A DNA stretch of 64,000 nt, from NCBI RefSeq assembly GCF_029360725.1, contig NZ_JARKMY010000019.1:310001-374000 (forward strand), read 5' to 3'. The position numbers were made by a program, and so were the translations under genes. Source of the DNA: Chryseolinea sp. H1M3-3. GTDB taxonomy: Bacteria > Bacteroidota > Bacteroidia > Cytophagales > Cyclobacteriaceae. Shown here in pieces: positions 54,374-63,899 of this stretch; the first letter of the stretch is position 1; each line of letters begins with the position of its first letter. The notes below the pieces were generated by a model. The model saw nothing but the letters and a program-made list of their open reading frames with translations, did not search any database and had not been told where the DNA came from.

Positions 54374-55492
54374 TTATGCGCTTTTGTGAATAGGTTGCAG
54401 ATCTGATATCTCTGATAATCTCAGTTTGAGTTCTACTTCAAACTGGTCAGCATCATGATCTATATTTAATACATACTGGCCCGGATAAATCAAGTCGAGT
54501 CTTCTCTTTATATTTTTCAATCCTAATCCACTGTAGCTTACCACATCATTTTCTTTAATCGCAGCTACACTGTTTGCAATTTTAAATTGCAGGTCAAGGC
54601 CTCGTAGTTCAAGGCTAACATTAATCCAATTGGGTTTGTCAGCGTGATCTGATAAATGTTTAAAGGCATTTTCTGTAAATGTAATTAACATGAATGGTGC
54701 AATGCCAAGATGCTGCTTCGGCTGATGATCCATGTTTATAACGACATCAACATTTTTACTTTGCCTGAGTTTTTGTAGTTCAATAAAATTCTCGAGATAT
54801 GTCAATTCATTACTCAAGGGAATTTGCGTTTCATTGCATTCATACAACTGAAACCGGAGCAGGTCCGAAAATTTTGCCAAGGCGTTAGAAGCTAAAACAG
54901 GGTTCTTATGGATCAGGAAAAAAATTGAATTGATGGTGTTAAAAAGAAAATGCGGATTGAATTGTGACCGGAGAAATTTCAACTCGGTTTCAAGCTTTTC
55001 CTTTTCCAGCTCTTGCTGTCTGCGATTACTTTGTATCCAGTTCTTGGTAAGCTTGATGCTCATGGCTAAGGTCATGCTTGCCGCTGATGATGCCAGAGAG
55101 TTGTTTTTAAAAAGAAAGAAGAAGTCTGGACCCATGTTAAATAGTTCCTGGAAAGTTTTTCCTGAGACCCATGTACTGATATAATATCCAGGAACAATAA
55201 GGGCTGCAACGGCAATAATGGTGATGAATACCAATACAACATACGTTACGTACTTTCCTTTTTCCAGAAATTTTGGAATCAAAAAGTAGAGATTAAAATA
55301 GACACCGATTGCCTGAAAGGTTACATAGAACAAAAATTTAAAAGCGTATGGTGTGTTTAGTGCATTCGCAGGCGCAGTTAAGCTTCCTGTAATTAATGAC
55401 CACCAGAGATAATGATAAACAAACCAAAAGGGTAGATGGTAGAGTTTGTATTTGATCAGCCAATTGGTTTTGGCTTTGCCCAGTTCGGCCAT
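54374..55492 (-). CDS. LytS/YehU-type sensor histidine kinase
   Basis: This 372-residue kinase has four hydrophobic segments in the first 150 residues, then the His_kinase domain with the phospho-acceptor His181 in NPHFLFNTINSIFFL and a HATPase end (YSGLGLKNIKRRL). The frame runs on to a TTG at 55525, but the ATG at 55492 (MAELGKAKTN) is the better start. It lies seven bases upstream of the LytTR regulator gene. Confidence 0.92.
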   Translation of the reverse strand: MAELGKAKTNWLIKYKLYHLPFWFVYHYLWWSLITGSLTAPANALNTPYAFKFLFYVTFQAIGVYFNLYFLIPKFLEKGKYVTYVVLVFITIIAVAALIVPGYYISTWVSGKTFQELFNMGPDFFFLFKNNSLASSAASMTLAMSIKLTKNWIQSNRRQQELEKEKLETELKFLRSQFNPHFLFNTINSIFFLIHKNPVLASNALAKFSDLLRFQLYECNETQIPLSNELTYLENFIELQKLRQSKNVDVVINMDHQPKQHLGIAPFMLITFTENAFKHLSDHADKPNWINVSLELRGLDLQFKIANSVAAIKENDVVSYSGLGLKNIKRRLDLIYPGQYVLNIDHDADQFEVELKLRLSEISDLQPIHKSA

Positions 55493-55718
55493 AAACAAAT
55501 CTTTAGGTGGAGCAGTTGCTAACAAAATCTCTCCAATGTGAAAATATTTAAAAGAACCGGATAATGCTGCTAACTACATGCTGCAATGATGTAAAGTTGA
55601 CAACCGGCTCATATTAATTGACGAACAACAAATTCTAGCCTATATATTCCAGCCCTGACGTTATTTCACGATCACTAAGGTTGACGAAACGATCATTTAA
55701 AAGCAGAAAACCTTAAAT

Positions 55719-58700
55719 TTAATTAAACGTAAAGGACCATAATTTACATAAATCGTCCATTGTTTTTTCTTTGTTTTCAATAACAACATAAATGTGATGC
55801 CTGCCGGAAACCGGCATATCAAACGCAGAAGAAATGGTTTTACGCTTTTCCTCGCCACCCGTTGGTTCAAACTTGGTTCTGCTGATGACGGGGCCTGCGA
55901 GTGATTCCAGCCTTACAACGATTTCACCGCCCCGGCTTTCCGATCCATAATCGTAGGTAATATTTTTTATTCCAGAAAGGTCGATGCTTTTTAAGAATAT
56001 ATATGATTTGTTTTTTGCGCTCCCAAACGCATTTCCCCAACGATCAATGCCGATGTGGGCATCAGCGTCGATGGGCCTCATGGATGCACTTCGCAATAGG
56101 ATGGTCTCATTATCCGAAAGGGTGGTTGCACCGTTAGCGTTTTGATCGGTATATCTGGCTGTAAGGGTATAGATGCCAGGATTTTCGTTCGGTTTATGTG
56201 ATGTGAAGTTTACGGCACCTGTTAATGGTAACTTCCGTTTTATGTTCGGATCTGTGATTGATAGAATGAATTGAACCATTTGCTTAGTATCGTCGGCGGA
56301 GAGCTGCGGATGAGCACTCATTACATGTTCTGTTCCCCAGTTTCCACCGCCACCGGCAATAATCTTTTTTGAAAGTGTTTCTAAAGCATTGGTCTTGTTT
56401 TTATAACGCTCGGAGATAGCGGTATACGTTGGGCCAACTGATTTTTTATCAATGGTATGACAAGCTTTACAATCGCTTGAAAGTATCTTGGCGTAGCCCA
56501 AGGGTATGGGTTCGGCAGTTTGAATTAGCTTAGGTCGTGCGATTGTCTCCGACGACGACTGCATTCCGCCGTCAGGGTTATAGGTAACGGTTAGCGAAAC
56601 TTTCGACGGATCAATGACAGGATCTTCTTTATCTGTTACTTTTACTGAATAACGAAATGGTTTATTATCCCAATAGAAGGATTTGTTATCAGCAGATACA
56701 ATAGACACCGTTGGTTTTGTATTGCCAACAAGAACTACCACGGTATCGGTATCGGTCGAGCCATTTTTATCTGTCACTTTAAGAATAGCATGAAATTTAC
56801 CATGGGCATTGTAGGTAAACGTGGGATTTGGATCAGAAGACTTTATTTTTCCGTCAAACGTCCATTCATACGAAAGCGCGTCATCGTCGTCCAGGTCTCT
56901 TGAATTAGCACTTGAGAAAGTGATCTTCAGCGGTGCTTCGCCTTCGATCTCTTTTAACTGTACGGTCGATTGTTCATTCGTGAGAAAGACTTTGGAATTC
57001 CAATTGGCATTTTCAGGATCTGGAATACCAGCGCTTGCAATAGGGGCACGGTTGCCCGTATTGTATTCGATTTTTACCAGCCGCGCATCCGCATTGTCTG
57101 CACCATAGACAGAACCATATTCCAGCATGTACATAACCCCATCGCTACCGAACGCCAGATCGATAGGTCGTCTGAAGTCACCTGTGGTAGCCATGAATGG
57201 TTCGCTATATAAATAATTTTCATTCTGATCAAACCGAAGCGCCAGCACCCAATTTCTCATCCAATCGAACACGAACAATGAACCATCGTAATATTCCGGA
57301 AACTTGTTCTCTGAATCTGCAGCCTTGCTAAAAGTATAAAATTCCCCGGCCATAGCGCTCCTTCCTCCCTGGCCCAGCGCTGGAAATTCTTTCGACGGTT
57401 CATAGGGGTAATAGATCATGGCCGGAATAGCGGGTTTTAATTTTGTAAGGCCGGTATTATTCGGCGAAATGTTTTCGGGTGACGCCGGGTTGAAGCGCGC
57501 CCCGGCCGTATTGGTTGCAAAGTCCCAGTCAAAATACGCTTCGTTGTTTCCTACAAAATATGGCCAGCCAAAATTGCCAGGTTCTTTTGCCTGATTGAAT
57601 TCATCGTACCCGCGAGGGCCCTGAATACTATCCTTGCCGGCATCGGGCCCTATTTCGCCCCAGTATAAAACTGAAGTTTTTGGATTGACCGCAATGCGAT
57701 ATGGATTCCGACAACCCATTACATAAATCTCAGGGAGTGTTTTTTCTGTACCCTTTGCGTATAAATTTCCCTCGGGTATGGTATAGGTACCATCCGGCTC
57801 GGGGTGAATGCGGAGAATTTTTCCTTTCAAGTCATTTGTGTTTGCCGAAGATCGTTGGGCATCAAGGCTGTAAAATTCTTTTCCGGGTCTTTCATCCAGG
57901 GGTGCATACCCATTAGCAGGAAAGGGACTAGAACTGTCTCCGGTCGAAAGATAAAGATTACCCTCTTTATCCCACGCCAGTGAGCCGCCATGATGCGCAC
58001 CGCTGTTTTCCTCCACCGGTACCTTCAACAAAATTTTTTCGGATGTTATATCCAGCGTGTTATCAACTTTTACAGTAAAACGTGATAAGTGAAAATATAT
58101 CGGCTCGCCCTCTATCGGCGGGGAATAGTAGACATATAGATTCCGGTTCGATTCAAATTTCGGATCCAGTGTCAGACCGATGAGACCGGTGCCTCCGCGT
58201 GTGCAGACATCGAACCTGTGCGCTATAGAATTTTTTCCGGTCTTAGTGTTGAACACGTAAAGATTGGCGGTCCGCAATTCTGTAAAGAAAACTAATCCAT
58301 CCTTAGAGACTGCCAATTCCATCGGCGTATTCAGATCATTTACCAAAATTGTTTTTACAAATCTGTTTTCTTCAGGTACTGTAACTGCACGAGCTTTCTT
58401 ATAGTCTTTTTTACCATCGCCCATGGCATATTTGATTCCGCCGAGAATATGTTTTGCAACAAGTGGTTCACTGAAACTTGAATTCTCATGACCGACCGCC
58501 GTATAAAATGACCGGCCACCATCGTATTCATGGTACCAGGCAATGGGGTGATAGGTTCCATGGGTACCGCCCTCATAACTGTTCTCATCCAGTTGTGCCA
58601 ACACATTTATACCGGGATAAAACGTTCCGAAGTTGTACCACTCTTCATTTCGTTCCCAGCGGGAGGGTAAACCAACAGTAGCCGGGTGGTTGTTGTTGGT

Positions 58701-59159
58701 AACATCAATTACACCTTTTCGTGTGCCTGGATTAATGGGGTGACTTGCAAAATGCGCTCCAACGAGTTTGTTATACCACGGCCATTCATATTCCGTGGCG
58801 GCAGCAGAATGAATTCCAACGAAACCACCGCCGGCTTGTATGTATCGCTCAAAAGAAGCTTGCTGCTCGGCATTCAAAATATTGCCGGTGGTGTTCAAAA
58901 AAACAACGGCATCATATCGCTTCAAATCCTCATCGTTAAAGCGCTTGCTATCTTTTGTAGTATCTACGGTGAAGTTATTTTCAGCGCCAAGTCTTTGAAG
59001 AGCTTCGACACCCGCGTCGATAGAAGTATGCTTCCAACCTTTTGTTTTGGTGACGATCAGGATGGAAGGTTTGTGCTCAAAATCAGCGCACCCGCAAAGC
59101 ACAGCAGCAATATTCAGTGCAATCAGCAGGTTAAAGCGGGTGACGGCCGTCTTAATCAT
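55719..59159 (-). CDS. ThuA / glucose-sorbosone dehydrogenase / PKD / cytochrome c / beta-domain fusion lipoprotein
   Basis: This 1146-residue lipoprotein (lipobox VLCGC, Cys24) joins several modules. A ThuA glutamine-amidotransferase-like domain (about 25-245) has FNTTGNILNAEQQ and GGGFVGIHSAA. A PQQ-type glucose/sorbosone dehydrogenase propeller (about 265-640) has YVYYSPP and HHGGSLAWDKEGNLYLSTGD. Then come a PKD domain (about 715-790), a cytochrome c domain with CKACH (897-901), and a C-terminal CBM6-like beta domain. It probably oxidises sugars in the periplasm and passes electrons to its own haem. The frame is open 30 codons upstream (to 59249), but the ATG at 59159 gives the lipoprotein signal. 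Confidence 0.9.
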   Translation of the reverse strand: MIKTAVTRFNLLIALNIAAVLCGCADFEHKPSILIVTKTKGWKHTSIDAGVEALQRLGAENNFTVDTTKDSKRFNDEDLKRYDAVVFLNTTGNILNAEQQASFERYIQAGGGFVGIHSAAATEYEWPWYNKLVGAHFASHPINPGTRKGVIDVTNNNHPATVGLPSRWERNEEWYNFGTFYPGINVLAQLDENSYEGGTHGTYHPIAWYHEYDGGRSFYTAVGHENSSFSEPLVAKHILGGIKYAMGDGKKDYKKARAVTVPEENRFVKTILVNDLNTPMELAVSKDGLVFFTELRTANLYVFNTKTGKNSIAHRFDVCTRGGTGLIGLTLDPKFESNRNLYVYYSPPIEGEPIYFHLSRFTVKVDNTLDITSEKILLKVPVEENSGAHHGGSLAWDKEGNLYLSTGDSSSPFPANGYAPLDERPGKEFYSLDAQRSSANTNDLKGKILRIHPEPDGTYTIPEGNLYAKGTEKTLPEIYVMGCRNPYRIAVNPKTSVLYWGEIGPDAGKDSIQGPRGYDEFNQAKEPGNFGWPYFVGNNEAYFDWDFATNTAGARFNPASPENISPNNTGLTKLKPAIPAMIYYPYEPSKEFPALGQGGRSAMAGEFYTFSKAADSENKFPEYYDGSLFVFDWMRNWVLALRFDQNENYLYSEPFMATTGDFRRPIDLAFGSDGVMYMLEYGSVYGADNADARLVKIEYNTGNRAPIASAGIPDPENANWNSKVFLTNEQSTVQLKEIEGEAPLKITFSSANSRDLDDDDALSYEWTFDGKIKSSDPNPTFTYNAHGKFHAILKVTDKNGSTDTDTVVVLVGNTKPTVSIVSADNKSFYWDNKPFRYSVKVTDKEDPVIDPSKVSLTVTYNPDGGMQSSSETIARPKLIQTAEPIPLGYAKILSSDCKACHTIDKKSVGPTYTAISERYKNKTNALETLSKKIIAGGGGNWGTEHVMSAHPQLSADDTKQMVQFILSITDPNIKRKLPLTGAVNFTSHKPNENPGIYTLTARYTDQNANGATTLSDNETILLRSASMRPIDADAHIGIDRWGNAFGSAKNKSYIFLKSIDLSGIKNITYDYGSESRGGEIVVRLESLAGPVISRTKFEPTGGEEKRKTISSAFDMPVSGRHHIYVVIENKEKTMDDLCKLWSFTFN

Positions 59160-59500
59160 ATTGGAATAAATCATTCTTATGCATAATATCAATCTATCGG
59201 CATAAATAAAAATATCGTATGCGTATTCCATCGGTGGTACGACGTACAATGGCCATCCGTAAGATTATTTGGAATATTGGTACAAGTTCGGACTAAGCGT
59301 AGGGACTACTGGCGGTTTCTATTGAATATAAATTCCGCAAGGCCTGATCTCTGGAGGTACTATATGGCCAATTAAATGGAAGTGCCGGATCCCTTTATGT
59401 AATCGCATGTGCATTGGATCCAGAAGTGAGATGGTCGCCGAAAATTATCTCAAAAATAGCTATCGCCATAAAAACTGTTTTTATTTGCGAAACTTTTCCC
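59160..59500. other. Divergent gap between fusion dehydrogenase and PepSY genes
   Basis: About 340 bases. The frames that extend both genes into it lack signals and are judged non-coding. No inverted repeat of note was found. Confidence 0.4.
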
Positions 59501-60046
59501 ATGAAATTAACTTCCCGTAACACCCACCGTGATATCGCTTACTTTTATGTAGGATTGATTATTTCTTTTTCTATTTCCGGCATTTTTTTAAATCACCGGC
59601 AAGATTTTAATCCGAGGCGTTACACCTATGAGTCTAAGGAAATTGTTGTTCCCGTTCCTGCAACCAAGGAAGTTATCAATGAAGCATTCATTGCCGCATT
59701 TTCGCAGCAACAGCATATTGACGATGATGTTAGAAGATTTTCTGTTGAAGGGAGCATGCTCAAGATATCTTATGCAAATCATGATGTACAGGTAGATATA
59801 GCAACAGGTAAAGGTAAGATTGAGACTTATAAAACCATTCCGTTGCTGGGCCACATGACTAAGTTGCACCTGGACACCAGCAAATGGTGGATCTATTATT
59901 CAGATGTATTTGGACTAGGTATGCTCACCATCGCTATTACAGGAATGTTCATTGAGCGTGGGAAAAATAGCTTCAGTAAAAGAGGATGGAAGCTTGCTGT
60001 TGTTGGCATTGTGTTTCCATTGATCTTTCTTTTCATAATTAGCTAG
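59501..60046 (+). CDS. PepSY-associated membrane protein
   Basis: This 181-residue protein has one membrane helix near the start (IAYFYVGLIISFSISGIFLN, about 11-30), a PepSY-like domain (about 45-115) and two more helices (about 130-180, YYSDVFGLGMLTIAITGMFI and a final hydrophobic tail). The frame is open from 59414, but the ATG at 59501 gives the compact protein. PepSY-TM proteins are often linked to iron uptake and reduction. Only the fold is claimed here. A hairpin with a T-rich tail follows. Confidence 0.78.
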   Translation: MKLTSRNTHRDIAYFYVGLIISFSISGIFLNHRQDFNPRRYTYESKEIVVPVPATKEVINEAFIAAFSQQQHIDDDVRRFSVEGSMLKISYANHDVQVDIATGKGKIETYKTIPLLGHMTKLHLDTSKWWIYYSDVFGLGMLTIAITGMFIERGKNSFSKRGWKLAVVGIVFPLIFLFIIS

Positions 60047-60084
60047 TACCACACAGGCCACGTTGCTAACCGGGCCACTGTCGG

Positions 60085-60112
60085 AGCTAACGTTAGCTTG
60101 TAATTTTTTATT
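60085..60112 (+). terminator. Palindromic terminator after the PepSY gene
   Basis: AGCTAACGTTAGCT (60085-60098) is a perfect 14-base palindrome, giving an AGCTA/TAGCT stem with an ACGT loop. A T-rich stretch, TGTAATTTTTTATT, follows. Confidence 0.55.
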
Positions 60113-60275
60113 TTGTCAAAACGACCTTTAAGCGAATTTGTATTCGGCATCATTGATTGAATCCAGGGTGTTGTTTTGATTTAAATTTTTGTACAAAAGT
60201 CGAAAGTTCTCATGGTGGTTCGCACTACTTTTAGGTATCACTTTCCTGGAATACTTAAAAAAAACACCAGCTCCC

Positions 60276-60854
60276 ATGACTCAAGAAATTAACCACGCGA
60301 AGCCAAAGTTTTATGATCAAATTCTTGAAGCAACAAATGCTTCAGGATTTTCAATGGCGTCCGATATGATGACGTGCTCGCTTTTAAGAACACTGGCCGC
60401 TTCGAAGCCTGGAGGAAAGTTTCTAGAACTTGGAACAGGCACTGGCCTGTCGACTTCGTGGATACTGGACGGGATGGATGATGGATCTTCATTAATTTCT
60501 ATCGACAATGATCAAAAATTGCTGGAGATAGCAAACAGATTTCTAGGCAGTGATAAACGATTGACGTTAGTATCAACGGATGGCGGCGAGTGGATAAGCA
60601 ACAATGCTGAGCAAAGGTTCGATTACATTTTCGCCGATACATGGCACGGTAAATATCTGATGCTGGATGAAGCATTGTCGATGTTGAATAAAGGAGGACT
60701 TTACATTATTGATGATATGTTGCCTCAGCCGAACTGGCCGGAAGGTCATCATGCTAAGGCAATCAATCTCCTTGATTGCCTGGATAGCAGGGACGACCTA
60801 ATTTTGACGAGACAAGTTTGGGCAACCGGTATTGTGATTGCTGTGAAGAAGTAA
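60276..60854 (+). CDS. O-methyltransferase-like class I SAM-dependent methyltransferase
   Basis: This 192-residue enzyme has the SAM-binding motif FLELGTGTGLST (about 48-59), the acidic loop LISIDND (about 73-79) and the catalytic-site stretch YIFADTWHGKY, which resembles the divalent-metal-dependent catechol-type O-methyltransferase fold. A longer in-frame start (TTG 60189) would add a hydrophobic N-terminal stretch; the ATG at 60276 is preferred. The substrate is unknown. It is convergent with the GNAT gene at 60917. Confidence 0.85.
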   Translation: MTQEINHAKPKFYDQILEATNASGFSMASDMMTCSLLRTLAASKPGGKFLELGTGTGLSTSWILDGMDDGSSLISIDNDQKLLEIANRFLGSDKRLTLVSTDGGEWISNNAEQRFDYIFADTWHGKYLMLDEALSMLNKGGLYIIDDMLPQPNWPEGHHAKAINLLDCLDSRDDLILTRQVWATGIVIAVKK

Positions 60855-60916
60855 CTGCCTGTGGTGTACAATGGACATGGAATTCAATGATTCTGGCAGG
60901 TATTTTTTACCGGAAA

Positions 60917-61378
60917 TCAGATACCGATTTCCAACTCCATTTTTACATCGGCAGTTTCAAAGGGACTGTCGGTGACTTCCACGTATTGAAATCCATATTT
61001 TTGATACAACCCTAGCGCTGGGCGTAGCTGATGATTTGAAAATAAAACAATTTTCCTTGCTTTCAACGATCGGGCCATAGCCAGACATTTTTCCAATAGC
61101 AGTTTACTTACACCTCTTCCTTGCCAGGCGGGAATGACAGTCATTTTTGCTAGTTCAAAGATGCCATTGTGTTCGTGAATAAGGGCCGCACTTCCAACTA
61201 TTTCGTGGTCGACTCTGGCAAGATAAATTGCGCCGCCTCCATCGAGAATTTTGCCCCGAGGATCATTCAACATCATAAGATCTGGTTCTTCAAGAAGATT
61301 ATATTTATCCAGCCATTCAAGGTTTATCCGTTTGAAATCTGTGGCGTATTTGTCGGCGTATTCAATTAATTCTACCAT
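60917..61378 (-). CDS. GNAT-family N-acetyltransferase
   Basis: This 153-residue protein has the GNAT fold: AIYLARVDHEIVGSAALI, then MTVIPAWQGRGVSKLLLEKC carrying the acetyl-CoA loop QGRGVS, and the ending ALGLYQKYGFQYVEV. It has no signal peptide and would act on a small amine or protein N-terminus in the cytoplasm. The substrate is unknown and no partner is adjacent. Confidence 0.88.
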   Translation of the reverse strand: MVELIEYADKYATDFKRINLEWLDKYNLLEEPDLMMLNDPRGKILDGGGAIYLARVDHEIVGSAALIHEHNGIFELAKMTVIPAWQGRGVSKLLLEKCLAMARSLKARKIVLFSNHQLRPALGLYQKYGFQYVEVTDSPFETADVKMELEIGI

Positions 61379-61891
61379 ATCTGTTTTACACCATTACGGA
61401 TATTGCGATTAATTGGATAAAAAAACGACAAAAATATTTGTTGATCTCAAGGAGCTTAAAAAGGTATCGGCATTGCAGCTTTTGCCCTGGAATCGAAACG
61501 GCAACACCTTAACTGAGATGAGGGTTAGCTTCAGGGTAGCTGGCCGTTAGTTTTGTCCATCCTTCAGTCGTCTTACACTCATCCTACAGTCAATCTACAT
61601 TGAGCCATTCATTCGGGATACGGGGTTGAAAAGGAGGTCTAAAGAATGGAAATTGAGTATACAAGATAAAAAAAATGACAAAACAATTTGCAGTTTGAAT
61701 GAAAAAAACCAGATGGCAAACCGCATGTCAACATGGCTAGTGACAATAATCATATTCAGATATAAGATTCGTCATATCACAAACCAGTCGAAAAGTGAAG
61801 TTTGCCCTAATATGCATAAGGTATACCTTAGGAAAGCGCGTTCCAGACGGTTCAAATTGCAGGGTTCAAAATCGAAGTTCAGTATATAAGA
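61379..61891. other. 513-base gap without a convincing gene
   Basis: An 87-codon frame at 61626-61889 is rich in Lys, Arg and Ser, begins with TTG and shows no domain, so it is not called. AAGGAGGT at 61631-61638, a perfect Shine-Dalgarno sequence unusual in this phylum, precedes a seven-codon frame (MEIEYTR) at 61645. No promoter or terminator is clear. Confidence 0.4.
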
Positions 61892-62380
61892 ATGGCTTCA
61901 CTTAAATTACCGCTCATTGTAAAGGTCACAAGACATCTTTCCCTGATCGAAAGATTTTTCATTGTTGGGCTTTTGGTCGGAATAATTTTGATGGCTTTAA
62001 AATTAGATTCAAACGTGATCAAGATATCACTGGGTGGCTTGGCTTTAACGTTTTTCATGTATACCTATAGACCGGTGATGATACAATGGTCAGAAAATGA
62101 AAACCCCGGGCTAACAGAGTTGTTGGCGTTCGTGATACTTCCTAAAGCGATGTGGATTAGTACATCATTGCTCGCCTTTGGTATCCTTTTATATTTACTT
62201 TACACGGGCAACCATGGATACAAACCAGTATTATTGATAGGCATTCAGATTTTTTGCATAGCTACCACGTTGGTGCTGTTCTTTCAAGTCCGAAGAGTAA
62301 AACATTTAAATACATTAGCCCCTATTTTATTAAGAGCTGTCCCAATGGCAGCTGTGGCCTTGTATATATTGTTGAAATAG
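61892..62380 (+). CDS. Membrane protein of unknown function
   Basis: This 162-residue protein has about five hydrophobic segments (for example FFIVGLLVGIILMALKL, ISLGGLALTFFMYTY, MWISTSLLAFGILLYLL and VLLIGIQIFCIATTLVLFF) joined by short polar loops, and little else. It starts at the ATG at 61892. I recognise no family. It lies 47 bases before the prenyltransferase-like gene in the same direction, perhaps as an operon. Confidence 0.65.
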   Translation: MASLKLPLIVKVTRHLSLIERFFIVGLLVGIILMALKLDSNVIKISLGGLALTFFMYTYRPVMIQWSENENPGLTELLAFVILPKAMWISTSLLAFGILLYLLYTGNHGYKPVLLIGIQIFCIATTLVLFFQVRRVKHLNTLAPILLRAVPMAAVALYILLK

Positions 62381-62427
62381 AAAGATTGTAGTAAAATAAA
62401 CTGTTTTGAATAGAAGTCAGGTAAGCA

Positions 62428-63372
62428 ATGAACACAAACGAAATAACATCGTGGCTTTTAGAAGGTGATGTGTCCATCCAATATCAAACCTATAAAGACC
62501 TTCTGGACACTAACAAGCCCCGCCTTCAAAAAAGGATTGAACAGGAGGGGTGGGGAAAGAAATTTCTTTCATTTAGAAACCCGAACGGTCACTGGGGCAG
62601 GGGCTTTTATCAACCGAAATGGACGTCGACACATTACACGATGCTGGATTTAAAAAATCTTTGTATTTCTCCGGCCAACAAAGAAATCAAGGCAACTGTA
62701 GCCCTAATCTTACAGAACGAGAAGGCGCAAGACGGCGGCATCAACCCGAATCGTGAGATAGCCGCAAGCGATGTGTGTATTAATGGAATGGTCTTAAATT
62801 ATGCATGCTATTTTATGGCGAAAGAAGAATCTCTTAGGTCAATCGTAGATTTTATTCTTTCTCAATGGATGGCTGATGGAGGTTTCAATTGTCGGTCAAA
62901 CCGGGGAGGGGCAGTACATAGCTCGTTGCATACTACTCTTTCTATCCTGGAGGGAATTTTTGAATATGAAAGAAATGGATACACTTACAGATTAAAAGAA
63001 CTTCGGCAGGCAAAAAAGAAATCCCAGGAATTTATTTTGATGCACAAACTGTTCCGTTCCGATAAAACCGGAGAAATCATTAATGAAAATTTTTTAAAGC
63101 TTTATTATCCCCCCCGGTGGTACTATGATATACTCAAGGCAATGGACTACTTTCAGGCAGAACGATTGAAGTACGACAGCAGAATGAGCGACGCTGTGCA
63201 GGTCATTCTCGACAAGCGAACGCAAACAGGACAATGGAAACTTCCGGCAAAGCATCCCGGGGCAGTCCACTTTGACATGGAGCAAGCCGGCGAGCCCAGC
63301 CGCTGGAACACCCTAAGAGCCTTACGTGTGATGCGGTTTTATTCACCGGAGTCAAATCGGAAAATTTACTAG
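62428..63372 (+). CDS. Prenyltransferase/squalene-cyclase-like alpha-toroid protein
   Basis: This 314-residue protein has alpha-alpha toroid repeats with the GGF/W-type pattern: DGGINPNREI, WMADGGFNCRSNRGG, LHTTLSILEGIFEY, RWNTLRALRVMRFY. This fold is shared by squalene cyclases, protein prenyltransferases and complement-like proteins. The usual DxDD or QW cyclase motifs are absent, so no reaction is claimed. There is no signal peptide. The DinB-family gene follows after 60 bases. Confidence 0.65.
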   Translation: MNTNEITSWLLEGDVSIQYQTYKDLLDTNKPRLQKRIEQEGWGKKFLSFRNPNGHWGRGFYQPKWTSTHYTMLDLKNLCISPANKEIKATVALILQNEKAQDGGINPNREIAASDVCINGMVLNYACYFMAKEESLRSIVDFILSQWMADGGFNCRSNRGGAVHSSLHTTLSILEGIFEYERNGYTYRLKELRQAKKKSQEFILMHKLFRSDKTGEIINENFLKLYYPPRWYYDILKAMDYFQAERLKYDSRMSDAVQVILDKRTQTGQWKLPAKHPGAVHFDMEQAGEPSRWNTLRALRVMRFYSPESNRKIY

Positions 63373-63400
63373 TACAAAGGTTAAATTATACCCCACTCCA

Positions 63401-63428
63401 CACTTCGAACCTCAACACCTCAACACTA
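63401..63428. repeat. AC-rich dispersed repeat, copy 2
   Basis: CACTTCGAACCTCAACACCT followed by CAACACTA matches 34041-34069 with one mismatch over 27 bases. It lies just before the DinB gene start at 63433. Confidence 0.6.
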
Positions 63429-63432
63429 AAGC

Positions 63433-63891
63433 ATGAGCACTACAACCCTCTATCTCCAAACCTGGGCAGAAGCACGAACCCGCTTTACCAATATTCTGAA
63501 AGACATAAAGGAAGAGGATCTGAAACGGAAATTGCAAAACACGAAGAACAGCGCTGGCTTTCTGATCCGCCACGTCGGCGATGTAGAATTTCTCTTTGCG
63601 AAAAATGTTTTTGGTGCGATAGACCTGAGAGTTCAAGCTAAAACTGTGATTGCTCAGCACGATACAGGTGAATGGACAAACTTGCAAGAGCTTATCATTT
63701 ATCAGCAGGAAGCTGCCCAAGAATTAAAAAAAATCATTGAAGCACAAAACGATGATGATTGGATTAAAACAATCATCACAAAAGAATTCGGTACTAAAAC
63801 AAAAGCAGAAGCGCTTGGCAGAATTATGTCGCATACAGCCTATCACGCAGGACAACTGGGATTAACATTGAAATACGGTACCATAATATGA
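63433..63891 (+). CDS. DinB-family protein
   Basis: This 152-residue protein has a DinB four-helix bundle with the expected metal-ligand His positions: the IRHVGDVEFLF helix and SHTAYHAGQLGL near the C-terminus. It has no signal peptide, unlike the DinB protein at 15878. The family includes thiol transferases and many proteins of unknown role. It begins five bases after the second AC-rich repeat. Confidence 0.82.
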   Translation: MSTTTLYLQTWAEARTRFTNILKDIKEEDLKRKLQNTKNSAGFLIRHVGDVEFLFAKNVFGAIDLRVQAKTVIAQHDTGEWTNLQELIIYQQEAAQELKKIIEAQNDDDWIKTIITKEFGTKTKAEALGRIMSHTAYHAGQLGLTLKYGTII

Positions 63892-63899
63892 TTTGAAAG

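Noticed and set aside
61631-61665. A leader peptide gene (perfect AAGGAGGT followed by a seven-codon frame)
   Set aside because: It is too short to support, no attenuator hairpin follows, and Shine-Dalgarno use is weak in this phylum.
61626-61889. An 87-codon frame before the membrane protein at 61892
   Set aside because: It begins with TTG, is rich in Lys/Arg/Ser, and has no recognisable domain or promoter.
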